54,665 nt of DNA from Saccoglossus kowalevskii (GCF_000003605.2 NW_003122911.1:49018-103682), one strand, 5' to 3'. Positions 1 to 13,764 are shown, numbered from the stretch's first letter. The notes: generated by a model from the sequence alone, not told the origin. Program-made: numbers and translations.

Positions 1-1306
1 GGCATTTACAACTGACTATTGGCCCTAGGTATTTATTTTTTATTATACAAAAACATATTAAACAAATATATTAAACCATTTTTTGACTGAGATGCGAATG
101 AATAAAAGAATGTCGATGCAGAACTCTACTTTGATTATTGTGGCCTGCAATACATTAAGGATATTTCTATTTCACTGGGATAATAATAATTGTTTTGTGC
201 CAAACTGCTTTGAATACATTTGATGAGATCTACCATACATATTTTGTAAATTTGCCATGGCTGCCAGAAAAATGTTACGAGTACTTGAAAGTATGTTTTC
301 CTATAGGCAAGGTTCTTGGCTTTCTGATATGCTTTGTATAATCATTGTTTATCATTTGTAATTTTTATAATTAGTTCATAATTTTCCAAATGAACCAGCG
401 TTCTCACCAAGAAATGTATGTAATATATGTTATAAACAAATGTTTATATATTAAAGCATGCTTGTTTAGTTGTATTTTTATTTCAATAAGTCTCTTGTAT
501 TTCCAATAATTCTTTTGGAGACTTTGTTCCATTGGAGTGAAACAGAAATAAAGACTATGAACACTAATGAACACATGCAATGTTTTTATATTATTGATGA
601 CTTACCAGGTTGCTGCAAATGAATATGTATCAGACATCTTTATTTCTCAGAATCAATACACCTGTATCATCTGTGAATATGTACTGGGCCTAGATATTCA
701 ATTTGTGAGATTGTGCTGCACACACATACATGTTTGGGAAAAGCATATGCTTGAGTCTGTTTTTAAAATGGCTGCGCAGGGGGTGGTTTTGCTCAGTGTT
801 TTGATTTTCGCAAAATTCAAAGGTATCAGTAATATAAATTGATCGATGAAATAGAATTTCAAAAATGATGTTATTTTAGTACAATTTCAATGTCATGGTG
901 GAAAAGCTTTCCCAACATGTGTTGTTTTTTTTATGAGTTGGTCAGGGAATGTACTGACAACTAAGTATACAGATCCTACTTTAGGTCCTTTTTATTATCC
1001 AAGAAATGTACAGAGCGCCTGTTTGTGTAAGGGGTTAGGATCATGTCATTTAGATAGCCCAAGGAACACTGCCTATACATAGTTTGCAAGGCAGGTTTGG
1101 GTGGAGCTAAATAACCAAAGGTAGATGTACCAGTATATTGTATGTATGTGCACATTATTCCTCCAGTCATTGTGAAGAGACCTGCTTTTCAAAACTTGTG
1201 CTTGTAGTGGTGAAAATTGTCCATCAAATGTATACATGTATATCCAAAAGGTTTTCTATTCTATATTTATGCCTTATTATGAACCCTTTACATGTTGTGT
1301 CAGTGA
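1..1306. other. Non-coding left flank, possible 3' end of an upstream gene
   Basis: No exon is supported here. AATAAA at 547-552, in an AT-rich stretch without long frames, could be the poly(A) signal of a plus-strand gene that begins outside the window. That is speculative. Confidence 0.3.
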
Positions 1307-1546
1307 GACAGTGACGGCGGCACAGGGGGGCAGAGGGGACGATCGCCCCTTGAAAAAAAGTTGAGGGGGGCGTCGCCCCACCAAAGTCAAGCTGAAACCC
1401 TTCGTGTTAGCAAAATTTGTCCCTCAAAATGCAGGAAATAGCATTTCAGAGAGTCTATATTTCAAAATGCATGTCCGACCCCCTAGTAAGGTCGCGCGAG
1501 ATTGGTGAGCCGATTTTGCCCCCTCATGCACAATTTTGTGCCGCTG
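1307..1546 (+). repeat. GC-rich interspersed repeat, copy 1
   Basis: A GC-rich island in AT-rich DNA starts at a cagtgacggcgg motif. It contains cgtcgcccc, aagctgaaacccttcgtgt and ggaaatagcatttcag, shared in the same order with copy 2 at 2472-2706. No coding potential is seen. Confidence 0.75.
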
Positions 1547-1840
1547 CCTCTGTAAGAGTTCCTCACCCCTCAACCATAACTTCTAATTTTAACCCTGACC
1601 ATGCCCCCTTCTAATTTTAATTGTAAATTCTCCCCTTCAAGATAGTTATCTGGAGGGGTTGTACATTTGCATTGTGGGCCTGGAGTGTCAGTTTCACATT
1701 TAGGGGGCTTTCTGTTAAAGGTATCAGATGCACTATATTGTTCCTTCACATCAAATTCCCAAAGTGAATTCAATTGCCATAAAGATATTACTTGCATGTA
1801 TTTGGTTTGATAAAAATATATGCAATGATTGTTAATGTGA

Positions 1841-2210
1841 GGTTATTACGAGAATACCTAAAAGTATGCATGAAGACAGAACTGCTGGAATATTGACCGA
1901 CTCGCAGCAGAAGTTGATGCACGGCGTACTGTGTGAGTGCATACTTTGAGGTATTCTCGTAATAACATTATTATACATCTTTTCCTTCCAAGGATACATC
2001 ATGGGAATGCCGAAATACAAAAAGTTTAGAACAGAATCAGCTAACTTCTTTGTGTGGAGTCCGTTCAAACCATGATGGCAGCTATGTTTGTTTTTATTAT
2101 TAGACGCTTGCACGCGTAATCATTCCATATTTGGAATTCGCATGTCCTTGTACGGTAGAATGAATTACCCTGTAAAATACCGCAAAATTGCGGCACACTG
2201 TAACTTATGG
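1841..2210 (-). repeat. Palindromic ~370-bp repeat, copy 1 (inverted relative to copy 2)
   Basis: It matches the reverse complement of 5819-6202 along its length. Shared landmarks are ccttccaaggata, cattcccat, gaatgattacgc and the end ccataagttacag. At its left it holds an internal palindrome: ggttattacgagaatacct at 1841 pairs with aggtattctcgtaataac ending near 1966. Confidence 0.8.
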
Positions 2211-2471
2211 CGTACGGTGACAGATACAAGTTATTTTCTGTGTCACTTTAATAAAAGTAGTATTAGATGCTAACCAAGCATATTTGAATCTTTTAGTCCA
2301 TAAAAAATTTATCATATACCTTATAGGTGTAATTACATTTTTACTTCGGTATGACCTCAAACACATGATGCTAAGAAAATTGATCCTGCTCAGCAGTAAA
2401 AAAAAAAATGAATTTGCAGGCGGCAACACTAGGAAAAAAATCCACACTTTGGTTACACATATTTTTAACAT

Positions 2472-2706
2472 CAGTGACGACAGCAGAGGGGGCAGTCGCC
2501 CCCCTCGAGAAAAATGGTGAGGGGCGTCGCCCCTCCAAAACCAAGCTGAAACCCTTTTGTGTCAGCAAAATGTTCCCCTCAAAATGTAGGAAATAGCATT
2601 TCAGGGGGTCTAAATTTCAAACATTTTAAGGGGGAGCATGCCCCAGACCCCCTGTAAGGTTTGTGAGTAGTTCTTGTTCCCTCATGCAAAATCTCGTGCA
2701 TCAATC
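2472..2706 (+). repeat. GC-rich interspersed repeat, copy 2
   Basis: This is a direct-orientation partner of the repeat at 1307-1546, about 1.2 kb away. It shares cagtgacg, ggcgtcgcccc, aagctgaaaccctt, cccctcaaaatg and ggaaatagcatttcag. It ends about 150 bp before the RMND1 coding start. Confidence 0.75.
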
Positions 2707-2858
2707 TCGTAATCAACACAACTCAGCGTGCCATATGGAAGATCTTCAAATAGTTAAAAATCCCAAGTAAGACTATGTATTCAGGTAGTTTGAAGATATA
2801 GGCAAACCATGCGTAGTTTAACTATGTTTTTTATTAAATTTCTCGTAGGTCATTTAAC

Positions 2859-5800
2859 ATGCTGCTGTATGGACCATTAAAAAGGATACCCAGTATTTGT
2901 CGGACACCTGGAAAATTTGTGGTACCGAAAACAAAACAGCTACAGCATTTATGTGTTTTACAGACTAGATCATATTCAAAGGTACCAGCTGAACGGCAAT
3001 GCATTGGTATCTATTACAAAGAGAAAAACATCTTGTGTAGAACCTGTGAAATAGATTCCAGAAATGTTTACAAGAGATCTAGTCATTTTTTTGGTCGACA
3101 AGTTTATGGACCAGCCAAGTATTTTAATAAATCAAGTACATTATTTAAAAACAGTATTTCTAAGACATCGTCTGTAATTTTTACCGATGTGATCACTTCA
3201 AGTATTGTTGTGAGGGGTTACGCCACTAAATCAGTGTTACCAAGTGATAGCCGGAATAAACCGACTCGTAGTGGGAAACACAATACTGGTAAAGAGTTGC
3301 CAGCAGAAAAAAAGCATTTACAGTCAAGACCAAGGACAAAGAACCCCTCTAGACTGGCTAAAACAGATCTACAAGTAAGTGATAACAATATTATTGCCAT
3401 ACACGTGTAACTAAGCACTGCATGTAGTATGTTACAGCGCCCTCATACTGGAAGTGATATATGCTTTTGTTTGTATTTTGTTTTGTAGGGGTTCATAATA
3501 ATTGACATTTTAAAATTAAGGCTCTGGTAGTAGCAATTTTCATTAATTTACTAATGTTGATTTTGTAGTTGTGTTTTCAGTGATGTTTTTGCTGTTTTCA
3601 AAGTTAAATTACAGCAATTTCTGAGTATCCTTTGTTGGCAATTACTTAAAAAAAAAAAATTAGAAACAAACACTGATAAAAAATAGCAGGTTTAAAATTA
3701 TCCCTGTTGCAAATGAATAATGTATTGTCATTGTTGATTTTCTTCTTTCTATATGTGTAGGATGTCTTTGTGTGTACTGCATTTTCTACAGCAAAGCAAT
3801 ACAACTTGGAACATTTGAGTTTTGATTTACAGGCACATCAGCTTTGTAGATTGTCACAAATGCCCCAAGGTAAGTGTATAGCCACTGCTAATAAAGGAAT
3901 CATGGATAATTGACAATCACACAACAATTGTGATCTTTTCTGTCAAATGTTTGCAAGTGAAAGAAATACTGTAAATGCATTAATTATTCACTGTCTTTTA
4001 ATTTCGCTGATACGTAAAATCCGCTAAATTAAATCTACGTGGACATGTAAAATAACAATAAAACTCCTTGTTTCCTTGACAAATTCATGAAATTAAAACA
4101 CAGTGAATATGCTCATAACATCAAAATTAAATGTTTTACAGTATAATGAACTGTATAATGCCACACAGTGTGAATTTGGTGCACAATAACTCACTTTTAT
4201 CATGACCATTATTACCATGACTAATTTGAGTTCCAAGCCTCACTTTCCCACTTATTGCAATGATACAATACATATGATTTGCCACTGATACATCCCTTCA
4301 ATGTGAAAGTGAGGCTTGGAACACAAAGAGTCAGCATAGACTATTGTATGATAAAAGTGAATAGAAATCATCTTTGACCCCCCTCCCCATCCAAATAAAG
4401 AGCATGAAGATTATTTCAGCAAGTCTTTGAATTATGGGTACCCTGTAATTCCATCTTTCATTATTATTTTATTTTCTATCTTTGTTTGTCTTTGTCTGTA
4501 GATGTGCAAGATGTGCTCCACATGAACATTGGTGATTCAGAGAACGAGGAAACTGATAATGAACCTGGCGAAATATTCTTTTTCCGAGAAGGATCAGTTG
4601 TCCTCTGGAATGTATCTGACTTGAAAGTTAGTAAGATTCACTTTTGTTGCATCATTATTTTCATTATTTGGGTTTAAAATTTTGTATACATGTACTGTAA
4701 AATACTTGGAATAAATTTTTGCTGAAGGAATGATTTAGTAAAAATAAAATCCAGTGAATATAACTTTTTTTTCTATATTTTACATTCAACTCAGCAAAAA
4801 TCACAAAATACCTAAAAAGTCTTTTCAGTGAAAATTAATTCTAACTAATATAAATTATTTTACAGTATATAGCGATTAGCAAAATATACAATCATTTACA
4901 GTTTTGTATAATGTGGTTTTTTTCTCTGTCAGGTTTAAGGCACAATGTAGGATTCTCTGATGCCTTGTATTTTCAGCCTTGGGAGGATTATTCTTGAGTT
5001 ATTGTTTATTTCTACCTCCCCAATTGTTCTGTAAAATAGTCATCCATACAATATAGGTTGTAGTCACCAGAGCGTTTCTATTCATACTACTCATTTCTGT
5101 TGTTGGTGCCAATTATACATTTTCAACTTCTTAAAATCCAAAAGCTTTGATACTTACCAGATTGGTACCTTCAATGTTCTTTTCTCAGTTTTGTTCACTT
5201 CAATTTTCTCATTTTAGCTAAAACCCATCTAACTAAGCCGTATAAAATACACTTCAATTTCATTTGTAGATGAAGAAAGTGATGCGGATACTTTCTAAAC
5301 ATGAGATTAATTCATATGAGGTTGCGTTAGTGAACTGGGAGAATGAACAAATGGCTTACAGATATTCAGAGTGAGTATTTCCCAACATTTAACAACTTTA
5401 GATAAGAGGGAAAAATTGTATGTATGTGTGAAGTATGTGGTATGACACAAATCCAATTTGCTTATGCTGCATGCTATGTATCATTTTATCAGATGTAGGC
5501 ACTTAATTTTGGCTTTGTTTTATATCAAAGAGTGAACAATCATGGATTGCCATACAGGTGTATACTTTGCTGCATATTCCCATCTATGTACATCACATTG
5601 TTATTGTTGATCAGCCAATCAAAATGAAGGAACCTTTAAAATCTTGGCGAACATTTATAAATATTCTTGAAGTTGTACAAGTGGTCATCCATCAGAAAAC
5701 ATGATGGGGGTGGAGGGGGGTAAAGCTACATGTAGAAGAATCTGATCTTCTGCAAACATTTTATTCACATCTATGTTTTCCTATTCTTTTACATTATTAT

Positions 5801-8800
5801 ACATCTCTCACTGTAATGCCATAAGTTACAGCGTGCCGTAATTTTGTGGTATTTTATGGGGTATTTTGATCCCACCGTATTAGGAAATGGGAATTCCATA
5901 TATGGAATGATTACGCACGTATGCGTCCTCTAATAATAAAAACTAACATGGCTGCCACCAGGATTTGACCAGACTCCATACGAAGAAGTTCGCTGATTTT
6001 GTTCTACACTTTTTAGATTTCGGCATTCCCATCATGTATCCTTGGAAGGAAAAGATGTATAATAATAAGGTTATTACGAAGATACCTCAAAATATGCACC
6101 CAGACAGTAGGCTGTCGCATTGACCTCCACTGCACGTCATTCGGATCGATACTCTCGCTGTACTGTCTTCGTGCATACTTTGAGGTATCTTTGTAATAAC
6201 CTTATATTATTGCAAAAGCATCGTGCAATTATTTGTAGTTCTTTATAGCCTTAACAATTATTTCTCTACAAACAAAATCCACCAGCCCTCCCACTGGTTT
6301 TTAAATCGAGAAACCTTAATTTATCAAACTTAAATTCTCCATTGCATTATTTGAATTATTTTTTATCAAAATGTATATTATCATTTTCTCTGTTGCTTAT
6401 TGAATGTATGAAATATTGACTTTGTTTTGTAAATGTAAATTAATTTCTTTTATTCTTAGACAGGCAACAAAACTGTCTAAAGGTGACATCATATTGAATT
6501 CTGTAAGCAGCAAAGATCTGACAGTTCTTGAGAAGTTCACGTTTGCAAATGCACTGGCACTCTCAGGTAATCATTACAATACACGAGTATAACGAGTATA
6601 ATACACAGTAACAGCTAGTGTAACTGAAATACCATTCAGAACATAACTATTGTCTAATGAGTAGTACTTCATGCATATTGCTTTCAGAAGTTATTCATAA
6701 TCTAAAATAATTAACAACTGTGAAACCTAACAAAGCCTTACTAAATATAAAAACATTACTTTTACCATCCGATGTGATTTCTTTCAAAATAACCATTTCC
6801 TGTGTTATGCATGAAATTGATTGTTAAACCAGGACAAACAAAGATCAAAACGTTTTAGTGGCATCAAAACATCACATGAGATTCAACAAATTTGAATCCT
6901 GGAATTTCAATGCTTAATATTGTGCTACACACATTGATGATCGTTAATTTTTAACGTCTTATTCCTCAGTTCTAAATTAAATCATTTGATTTTTGACGTT
7001 CGATTTGTGTCTAACGTTAAATTTTGCAGTGAATGAAATATAATATTATCTGTTAATCCTTGTGTGGTCAAGTCAATGTAGAAGTACATGGGGGTTGATA
7101 AGATAATGGTTACATGACTTTGTTTTAATGCCATGATTTGTATGAATATATAGGATTATATTTTTTAGAACACAGATTCAAATTTGTTTAAATCAAATAC
7201 TGTAAAACACATTATTTTCGCTTAGAATAAAATTTCACTATTTTCGCTGAAGGAATGATTCAATTTAAAATAAAATGCAGTGAATATACCTTTTTTCCTA
7301 TATTTTACATTCAACTTGTCAAAAATCAGTGAAAATAAATTCCATACAAAACACTCAAAAATCTTTTGAGCGAAAATTAATTCCATGTTTCCATACCATC
7401 TGTAAATTAATCCATGTACATATTACTATTTTTATAAAATTTATTTCAGTTAAATTGGCTATTTGGGAATATTCTCTGGACCGATTTGTCTCCTCCATTG
7501 AATGGGTTCCTGAGGTATGTAATTTTCATTTCATGGTAACCCTGAAATTATCTCGATCTTGCATTGTTAGTAGTTCAGCTACTAGTATATGTGAAACATT
7601 CATGCTAAAACGCAATATAATCTTGCCAGAAATATTACTAACTCTGGGTCTAGAATTATTGCAGATCATTTGTGATCTATATATGATTGAGCGTCATATC
7701 TGCTAGTATTCATGAGCTGATGGGTGTTTTTCTGTAAATGAACAGGAATGAGTTCAAATAAGAATATTTTCTAAAAACACCTATAATCATGTGGTTGGGA
7801 CGAATTTTAATTACTGTACTATTGAGTTCTAATAATGGTGACATGGTACGTTGTATACCAACAGTTGCATTAATTGTATTCCTATGACTTATTTTTACCA
7901 TAGACACATCTCATTTACAAGAGCCTATGTGTATATAAAAGCAGGGTTTTTCCAGAAAAAAACTGCAATTCAGCATTGCCACCAAGTGGGGGAGATAGAG
8001 TTCTCCCTACCAGGGTGTGGAGTTGTTGATAATTCTAAGTTAAAATGGAGCATTCTATGGCTTTCTTAAGGCCAAAATTACTATCAGACAGGTCACAGTT
8101 GAAGACTGTGGCCACATGTCATCACTGGTCAATCAGAATTTTATGGTTGCCAGAAAATCAGCTCCTCAAGGTAAGGGGGCGCATGGCCATAGCATAAGGG
8201 CGCTGCACCCCTGTTCTCTTGTTTAAAAAAAGCTTTGTAATAGAGGTGTGAATCCCTGAATCACTGCTACAAAAGTCACTGTGACTCTCTGTCTTGAAGT
8301 ATATTGCTACTAAATTCACCATAACGCTCATAATTCACAAAACTACAACCAATATTACTCTTTGACTTTTACTACTCTTATAATTCTACATTGAATACAA
8401 TCTGTTACTATTCTTTCTGTTAGTATCTCAAAGCTGGTAAGCAATTGAAAATGAGTAGAGAAGATGTCATGAAGAAAGTGGGTGAACTAATGCACCTGCG
8501 GCATCTGATTAACCTCAGCTCTGATTTGCTTATGACACCTGATTTTTATTGGGACAGAGAGGAATTGGAACACATATTTAACACAATGTGTAATTATCTG
8601 AATATAGCCAGGAGAACCAAGGTAAGCTCGAGTGTGCCCTCTAACAAGACTGGAATCAAGTCAGTTTGTTGACTGCTGAGAAGCTCTGTATAATAAAAAA
8701 AAAAACATGACTGCGGAACAAAATTGAAGCACATTCAGATTTACAAATGTAGTCTTTGGAGTCCATTCATCTGTCTGTCCATTCATTTTTCATGGACTTT

Positions 8801-9980
8801 AAGTACCGCATACTGTAAAGGGTGTAATTATTCACTGGGTTTTAATTTAGCTTATTTGGAAAAATGCGCTGAATTAAAACACAGTGAATATGTAAAATTT
8901 AGCATAAAACACATTATCTAAATTACGAAACCGTGAATTTAAAACCCACTGAATATGCCTGAAATGGTAAATCAGTGAAATTTAAACCCAGTGAAAATTA
9001 GTCATTTTACAGTATATGATTTTGTTCAAATGGATTGAGCTAAGACGACACAAACAGTTTTCCTCATTAGAGAAGTTACTCTAGTTTTTCAAACGTTTCA
9101 GGTAATGAATGAAAAACTAAACCATTGTTCAGAGATGGTGGAATTAATGAGAACTCACCTAAACGAGAAACATTCTCTGAGATTGGAATGGATGATAATA
9201 TTACTGATTGCTGTTGAGGTGAGAACATCACATTATATGGTTTAGAAAAATGACCTATCGGTAGTTTGTTATTTAAAGGGCGGAGGTTGTCACGTTGCAT
9301 TATGTTCAATATAGGATGTTATGGACATGTGTAAACTACATTGTTTGTTTACATGAAATCCAAACATGCGCTTCGCAAAAACTACCCCCCTGTTAATAAT
9401 TGCAACTTTATAGATCAAACAATTGATATACTTTCACGTGTAGACTTTTACAGATCATGTGTGATTTGTCTTATGTTTATGTCACATGCCCACTCATGTC
9501 TATTATAGCGTGTGACTATACTTTATACAGGTAGTTCAATTCGACTAGCATGCATGGAAAATGGGGGGGGGGGGGGCATAACTCCAGTCATCTGCAGTTT
9601 TACACACATTTTCAGTGTGTGAGTTTCAGCTTTGTATAAAACTTGTTGATTTTGTATTTTAGGCATCGAGATTACCTCAGCATACTTGTGGTCAGAACAT
9701 AATCATGGAAATCTATTTTTGAGAAAGTGTCTCACATATGATTGATATTATAAAATCAACTGCCTCTTTCTAATGAGGAATTAATTGATGCTGATTCACA
9801 AAAAATGCCATGTATGAAATGCTAACATGAAATGGTTCGACCTCACTCATGATATACCGGTATGTTTTTTTTTTTTCACAGGTGGTCTTTGAAATAATTC
9901 ACAGCACTGAAAGATACATGAAGTCTTGGAAAAAACCAAAGGATACTGTTACTAGAAAAAGATGTAATTCTATTGACTGA
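2859..9980 (+). CDS. RMND1: RMND1, mitochondrial DUF155-family protein (9 coding exons, 478 aa)
   Basis: Hand-spliced exons: 2859-3374, 3761-3869, 4502-4626, 5270-5370, 6460-6566, 7450-7514, 8424-8621, 9102-9218, 9882-9980 (TGA 9978-9980). All junctions are GT-AG and keep one frame, giving 478 aa against about 449 in human. The product matches RMND1 of the DUF155/RMD1 family, an inner-membrane protein needed for mitochondrial translation. Diagnostic stretches are [33 protein letters not shown] (exon 7) and [20 protein letters not shown] (exon 8). The first 172 residues are basic and poorly conserved and begin like a mitochondrial targeting peptide. One membrane segment lies near residues 437-452. 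ATG 2859 follows an apparent acceptor (ctcgtag, 2842-2848), so a non-coding 5' exon probably lies upstream. The exon 3 donor is GTTAGT; the GTAAGA four bases later would break the frame. Confidence 0.93.
3967..4143. mobile_element. MITE family B, in RMND1 intron 2
   Basis: Terminal inverted repeats tactgtaaa / tttacagta bound about 177 bp with the phrases attaattattcactg and acacagtgaatatgc. It is nearly identical to 11843-12019. No coding capacity. Confidence 0.75.
4191..4360. mobile_element. Nested foldback element in RMND1 intron 2
   Basis: The outer arms tcacttttatcat (4191-4203) and atgataaaagtga (4348-4360) are perfect inverted repeats. Inside them gttccaagcctcacttt (4230-4246) pairs perfectly with 4306-4322. 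The two-shell palindrome is typical of a MITE or foldback insertion. Confidence 0.75.
4693..4867. mobile_element. MITE family A, in RMND1 intron 3
   Basis: It has ends tactgtaaaatactt and ttttacagta, with the family phrases ccagtgaatata and ctatattttacattcaact. The same family occurs at 7198, 24055, 27242, 27772 and 41385. Confidence 0.75.
5819..6202 (+). repeat. Palindromic ~380-bp repeat, copy 2, in RMND1 intron 4
   Basis: This is the inverted partner of 1841-2210. It begins ccataagttacagcgtgccg and ends with the palindromic pair ggttattacgaagatacct / aggtatctttgtaataacc around 6071-6202. No frame is long enough to be a transposase, so it is a non-autonomous or foldback element. Confidence 0.8.
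6790..7013 (+). repeat. Decayed copy of the 34059-34415 TIR element, in RMND1 intron 5
   Basis: It aligns with the inner part of 34059-34415: ttatgcatgaaattgattgt, ggacaaacaaagatc, cttaatattgtgct and atttttgacgttcga. Nearly every CpG of the other copy is TG or CA here. The terminal repeats are eroded. Confidence 0.7.
7198..7385. mobile_element. MITE family A, partly eroded, RMND1 intron 5
   Basis: It starts tactgtaaaacac and contains tgcagtgaatata, ctatattttacattcaact and gagcgaaaattaattcc. The right end lacks a clear tacagta. Confidence 0.65.
8811..9014. mobile_element. MITE family B, long variant, RMND1 intron 7
   Basis: It is bounded by tactgtaaa and ttttacagta, with attattcactgggttttaat and a repeated aaaacacagtgaatatg / aaaacccactgaatatg core. 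It is about 200 bp, with an internal duplication. Confidence 0.7.
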
Positions 9981-12900
9981 AAACAGTTCTATGATTGTGA
10001 TGCAAACCATCGGAAATAATTTATTTTCACTGAATTTTATTTTCTGATGTTCATGACAGTACCAAACTTTATTTCCCAGGGACTCAACTCAATGAAAAAC
10101 CTGGCACCCATGTTTGAGAATGTTGTTTTGAGAGTGCCCCTAAACATGTTTTTACAGTCCAAAATAGCATACAGCCAAATCTTACAATTTCTAAGTGTCA
10201 GTCAGTCAGTTCGTTACCTGTAGTAAAAAGGTGATACAGAATTGTATTGATAGTTTCTGAACACTTTATCGAAAAATTGCCATTGCCGCTCTTGGGATTA
10301 AGATAACCTTTTTTGTGAATTTCACAGGAAAAATGTAACTCTAGATACATAACATGCTTTTTGTATCTTAAAAAAAAATTGTCTACATGTTTTCGTCCTC
10401 AAACATAGACACCTAGACTGGCACAGTATTGGCAATTTTTTTTTTTTTAAAGTTTAAATTCCCCTGTAACCGCGAAATCACCGAAACCATGTTCAACCCA
10501 AATTTCCAAGATTTTTATTGTAATTATAATTTAACTGAAAAAAATCACCACAGCTGGGCCAGTCTAATGGGTACCAGGTATTATTCCTCTGAATTGACTC
10601 GCGGGACTTGCTGATATGTTCTCAGTTTGAATTACAGTAATGACACTATATTGTAATGTATCTTGTAAGCACTGCTTATAATGTGGTTCGTAAGTATCAT
10701 ATTTCCTCAGACAATTACCGTACTGCTGTTAGAATCGCATCTCTTTTAAAAATGCACATAAACCAAAAAATGCATTTATTTTATACTGGATTTTTAAAAT
10801 ACTACCTAATGGTGCATTTTGCCACACCTCTGTCATTCAGGTAAAGTGTAAGCGCTACTAATAGTGCAAATATGTTATTATGATAATGAATTGAAATATT
10901 CATCTGAAATCATGTACCGGTAATCCTGGTTAGACCAATCAACATGCCACTAGGTAGCCACCTGATCAATTTAATTTAAATTTAATAATTTAAACGAAAA
11001 AATAACAAATTGTAGGTATTACATCTGCTTAATTGTTGCTGCTAGAAATTTGATGGTATTCGTAAGGACAACATTTTGCGAAAGTTTATGAAATTCATGT
11101 CATAGGACCACAATCCTACAAAATTTCAGGATATTCACTGAAAATTTGTCTCTCGTGAAATTAAAGTTGTTTAAAATAATAAACACACACATAATAGAAT
11201 TACAATTAGGGCATCCAATAGTAAATTACAGCAGCAATTTCTGATGATAAATGATCTCAAACTGAGTTAATTCGTATCAAGACAATCCATGAGAATTGAG
11301 CTAAATAAACAACAATATATTGAAATTTTCACTGCTTCAAAATTTCACGATTTTCAGTAACTTGTGAAGTTCACAAAAAATAGTCTTGGGAAATTAAAGG
11401 AGTTTGTAATAGTTAAATTGTCCGTGAAAAAAGTACAGAAATTCCTTGTAGAGAGAAATTTTGTATAAAGGGACAAAAAACAGAATAGTCTTTCGACTTG
11501 TTTTTTTTTGTCTTCATTCGCTATCATGTACAAGTGACATGATTGCACAGCTGTGAATCCTATCATTATATTGGGCATTATAAAAGTTTGAATTTTTGCA
11601 CAAACTCTGAATTTACATTCTGTAATACCTCGGTCTGTGAAATGCAGCCTCATTTTTCAAAGGTATTTAATATTAGTAATATTTTAATTAGCCAGGCTTT
11701 GGACAAAAAGTGTTAGTGAAATTGACATTCTATCTGATAGGGATAGAATTTTGAGATTCTAAATTGGTATTTCTAAATTTCTGCAATTTATATGTGTTTG
11801 GATTGGACAGGGTGTCATTGTAAGTTTGAGAATTATAATATATATTGTAAATGCATTAATTATTCACTGTCTTTTAATTTCGCTAATAAGTAAAATCCAC
11901 TAAATTAAATCTACGTTAACATGTAAAATAACAATAAAACTCATTGTTGCTTGACAAATTAGTGAAATTAAAACACAGTGAATATACTCAAACGAGTAAA
12001 AATAAATGGTTTCACAGTAGCCAATGAGAGCAAGACATGTTTTATACTAGTATTTGAGCCAATGAGAGGCAACCTTAGAGGTAGACCATTATTTCTGGAA
12101 ATGGTGGTAACACAATCAATATCTAGCGTTAGAATTATGTTAATAGAAAAATTAAGAAGGAAAAGTTTGATGTAAACCAAATCATGATTAAAATTAGGAC
12201 CATGCTGTTTTAGATTCTGTAGAACAATAAACTAGTATAGATTTTGAATTACGATAATATAAGTGTTTATTTAAATTTATAAGATTAATTTCAGGGTATA
12301 TGTATAGTGAAATATTTACAGTTACTTTTATTACTGGTATACCGGTAACAAAGATTTAACAGCAATCTGAAGTATACTCAATTCGCCTTTCTTTGTACCA
12401 TACTTTGTCAAATTTTGTTTACAGACAATCAAAACATATGTCTTATAATTTTTCCCCAGTTTGGTTTTATAGAGCATGCTATGATGGGTTTCACAAGAAC
12501 TGATTTCCTCATGTGCCATCATATCTTATTGTTACAGATTTAATTATGAAATTTGGCTTTTAATACTGTAAATTGTCATTATATGCAAGTATTTGTTCAT
12601 GAAATAAATAAGTTTCAATTTATATTGTTTTATTTATGTATCCAGTAAAATTTTAAAAGTATCTCTACTCTTAATTGTATATTGAATAGTGTTGAGCGTT
12701 TCAATTCTCTTTACCTCAAATACAAACACGAATGTCTTTGGAATGTTTTCATTGTGCATTGCATCATGGGAAAAGGTCAAAAACATGATTATGGTAATGT
12801 TCACTGAGTGTTTTTTATTGGATATCAATATCTTAGAGGTTGTCCAAAATATGTTGGCAAATGTTAATCTTATTATCGTATATAACTTAGACTTCTAAAA

Positions 12901-13740
12901 AAATAACATGAAACAAAATTTAGCTTAGGGTAGTATTCAGTTAATAAAAGTTGCATATTTGCAAGTGAACAGAAAACATAAGTGAGCATAATCTGAACTT
13001 AGTCCCATATATAAACTGACATTATAAAATAGGATGCTAAATAAAATGCAAAAAAAATCATCGGAAAATAATAGTGCAGGTAGTCATAATTGTCTTCCTG
13101 ACAATACTGGTACGTTTTTTTTTCATTTATTTTTATCCGATACATATTGATGAGCTGATTTGTTCCAGTGATGTGTAGACAATACAAATTAAAATAGAGA
13201 TGAAAATTTTAATGGATAATTTTCTTCAATGAGAATACACAATAGAAATGACTCTACTTTTGCCATTCTGTATAATACATCATGCAATGTGTGTGGTTTT
13301 GCACTGCACAACACAATGTTTGAAAATCGCATAGTTATCGGTACTACCAAATCAGACATGCTCCATTTGAGGTACAGAGAATACCGTAGTTTTGAGACAT
13401 TTTATAATGCTAGTCAGGCCATAGCCACTCCCATGTCCTGTGGTGGTTTGGTGCTGTACATGTCCGCGGGTTCAAGTGACACATGTGTGCTTTGATTACC
13501 ATGTTGTTGTTATCTCTGTGCTTTACTTGAAAACAAATTCTGGGGTAATCTTGTTATACTGTTAAAGAAAGTCAATAACTAGTCCAAAGTACAGTTTTTT
13601 TCGAGAGTTTTCGACCATTGTTTTCATTAGCAGCAACAGAATATGATATTGATAACATCATGTGCTTTAACAGTGAGACTAGAAACAAACCTTTAAAACT
13701 GTAGTTAGTAAAATCCATTAAAGAAAACAGAAATATACAC
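9981..13740. other. RMND1 3' UTR and RMND1/TEKT1 convergent spacer
   Basis: No exon is supported. RMND1 transcription must end here; several AATAAA hexamers near 11180 and 11303 could serve, and I cannot choose between them. The stretch includes one family B MITE (11843-12019). Confidence 0.5.
11843..12019. mobile_element. MITE family B, near-identical to 3967-4143
   Basis: It shares attaattattcactgtcttt, taaattaaatctacgt and acaataaaactc with 3967-4143 in the same order and orientation. The ends are tattgtaaa and cacagta. Confidence 0.75.
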
Positions 13741-13758
13741 TTGAGTTTCATTTCAAAC

Positions 13759-13764
13759 TTTATT
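13759..13764 (-). terminator. Probable TEKT1 poly(A) signal
   Basis: TTTATT on the plus strand reads AATAAA on the minus strand, about 370 nt past the TEKT1 stop. Confidence 0.55.

Noticed and set aside
13229-13495. 88-codon frame between RMND1 and TEKT1
   Set aside because: There are no conserved motifs, and it lies in 3' UTR or spacer sequence; chance ORFs of this size are frequent in the window.
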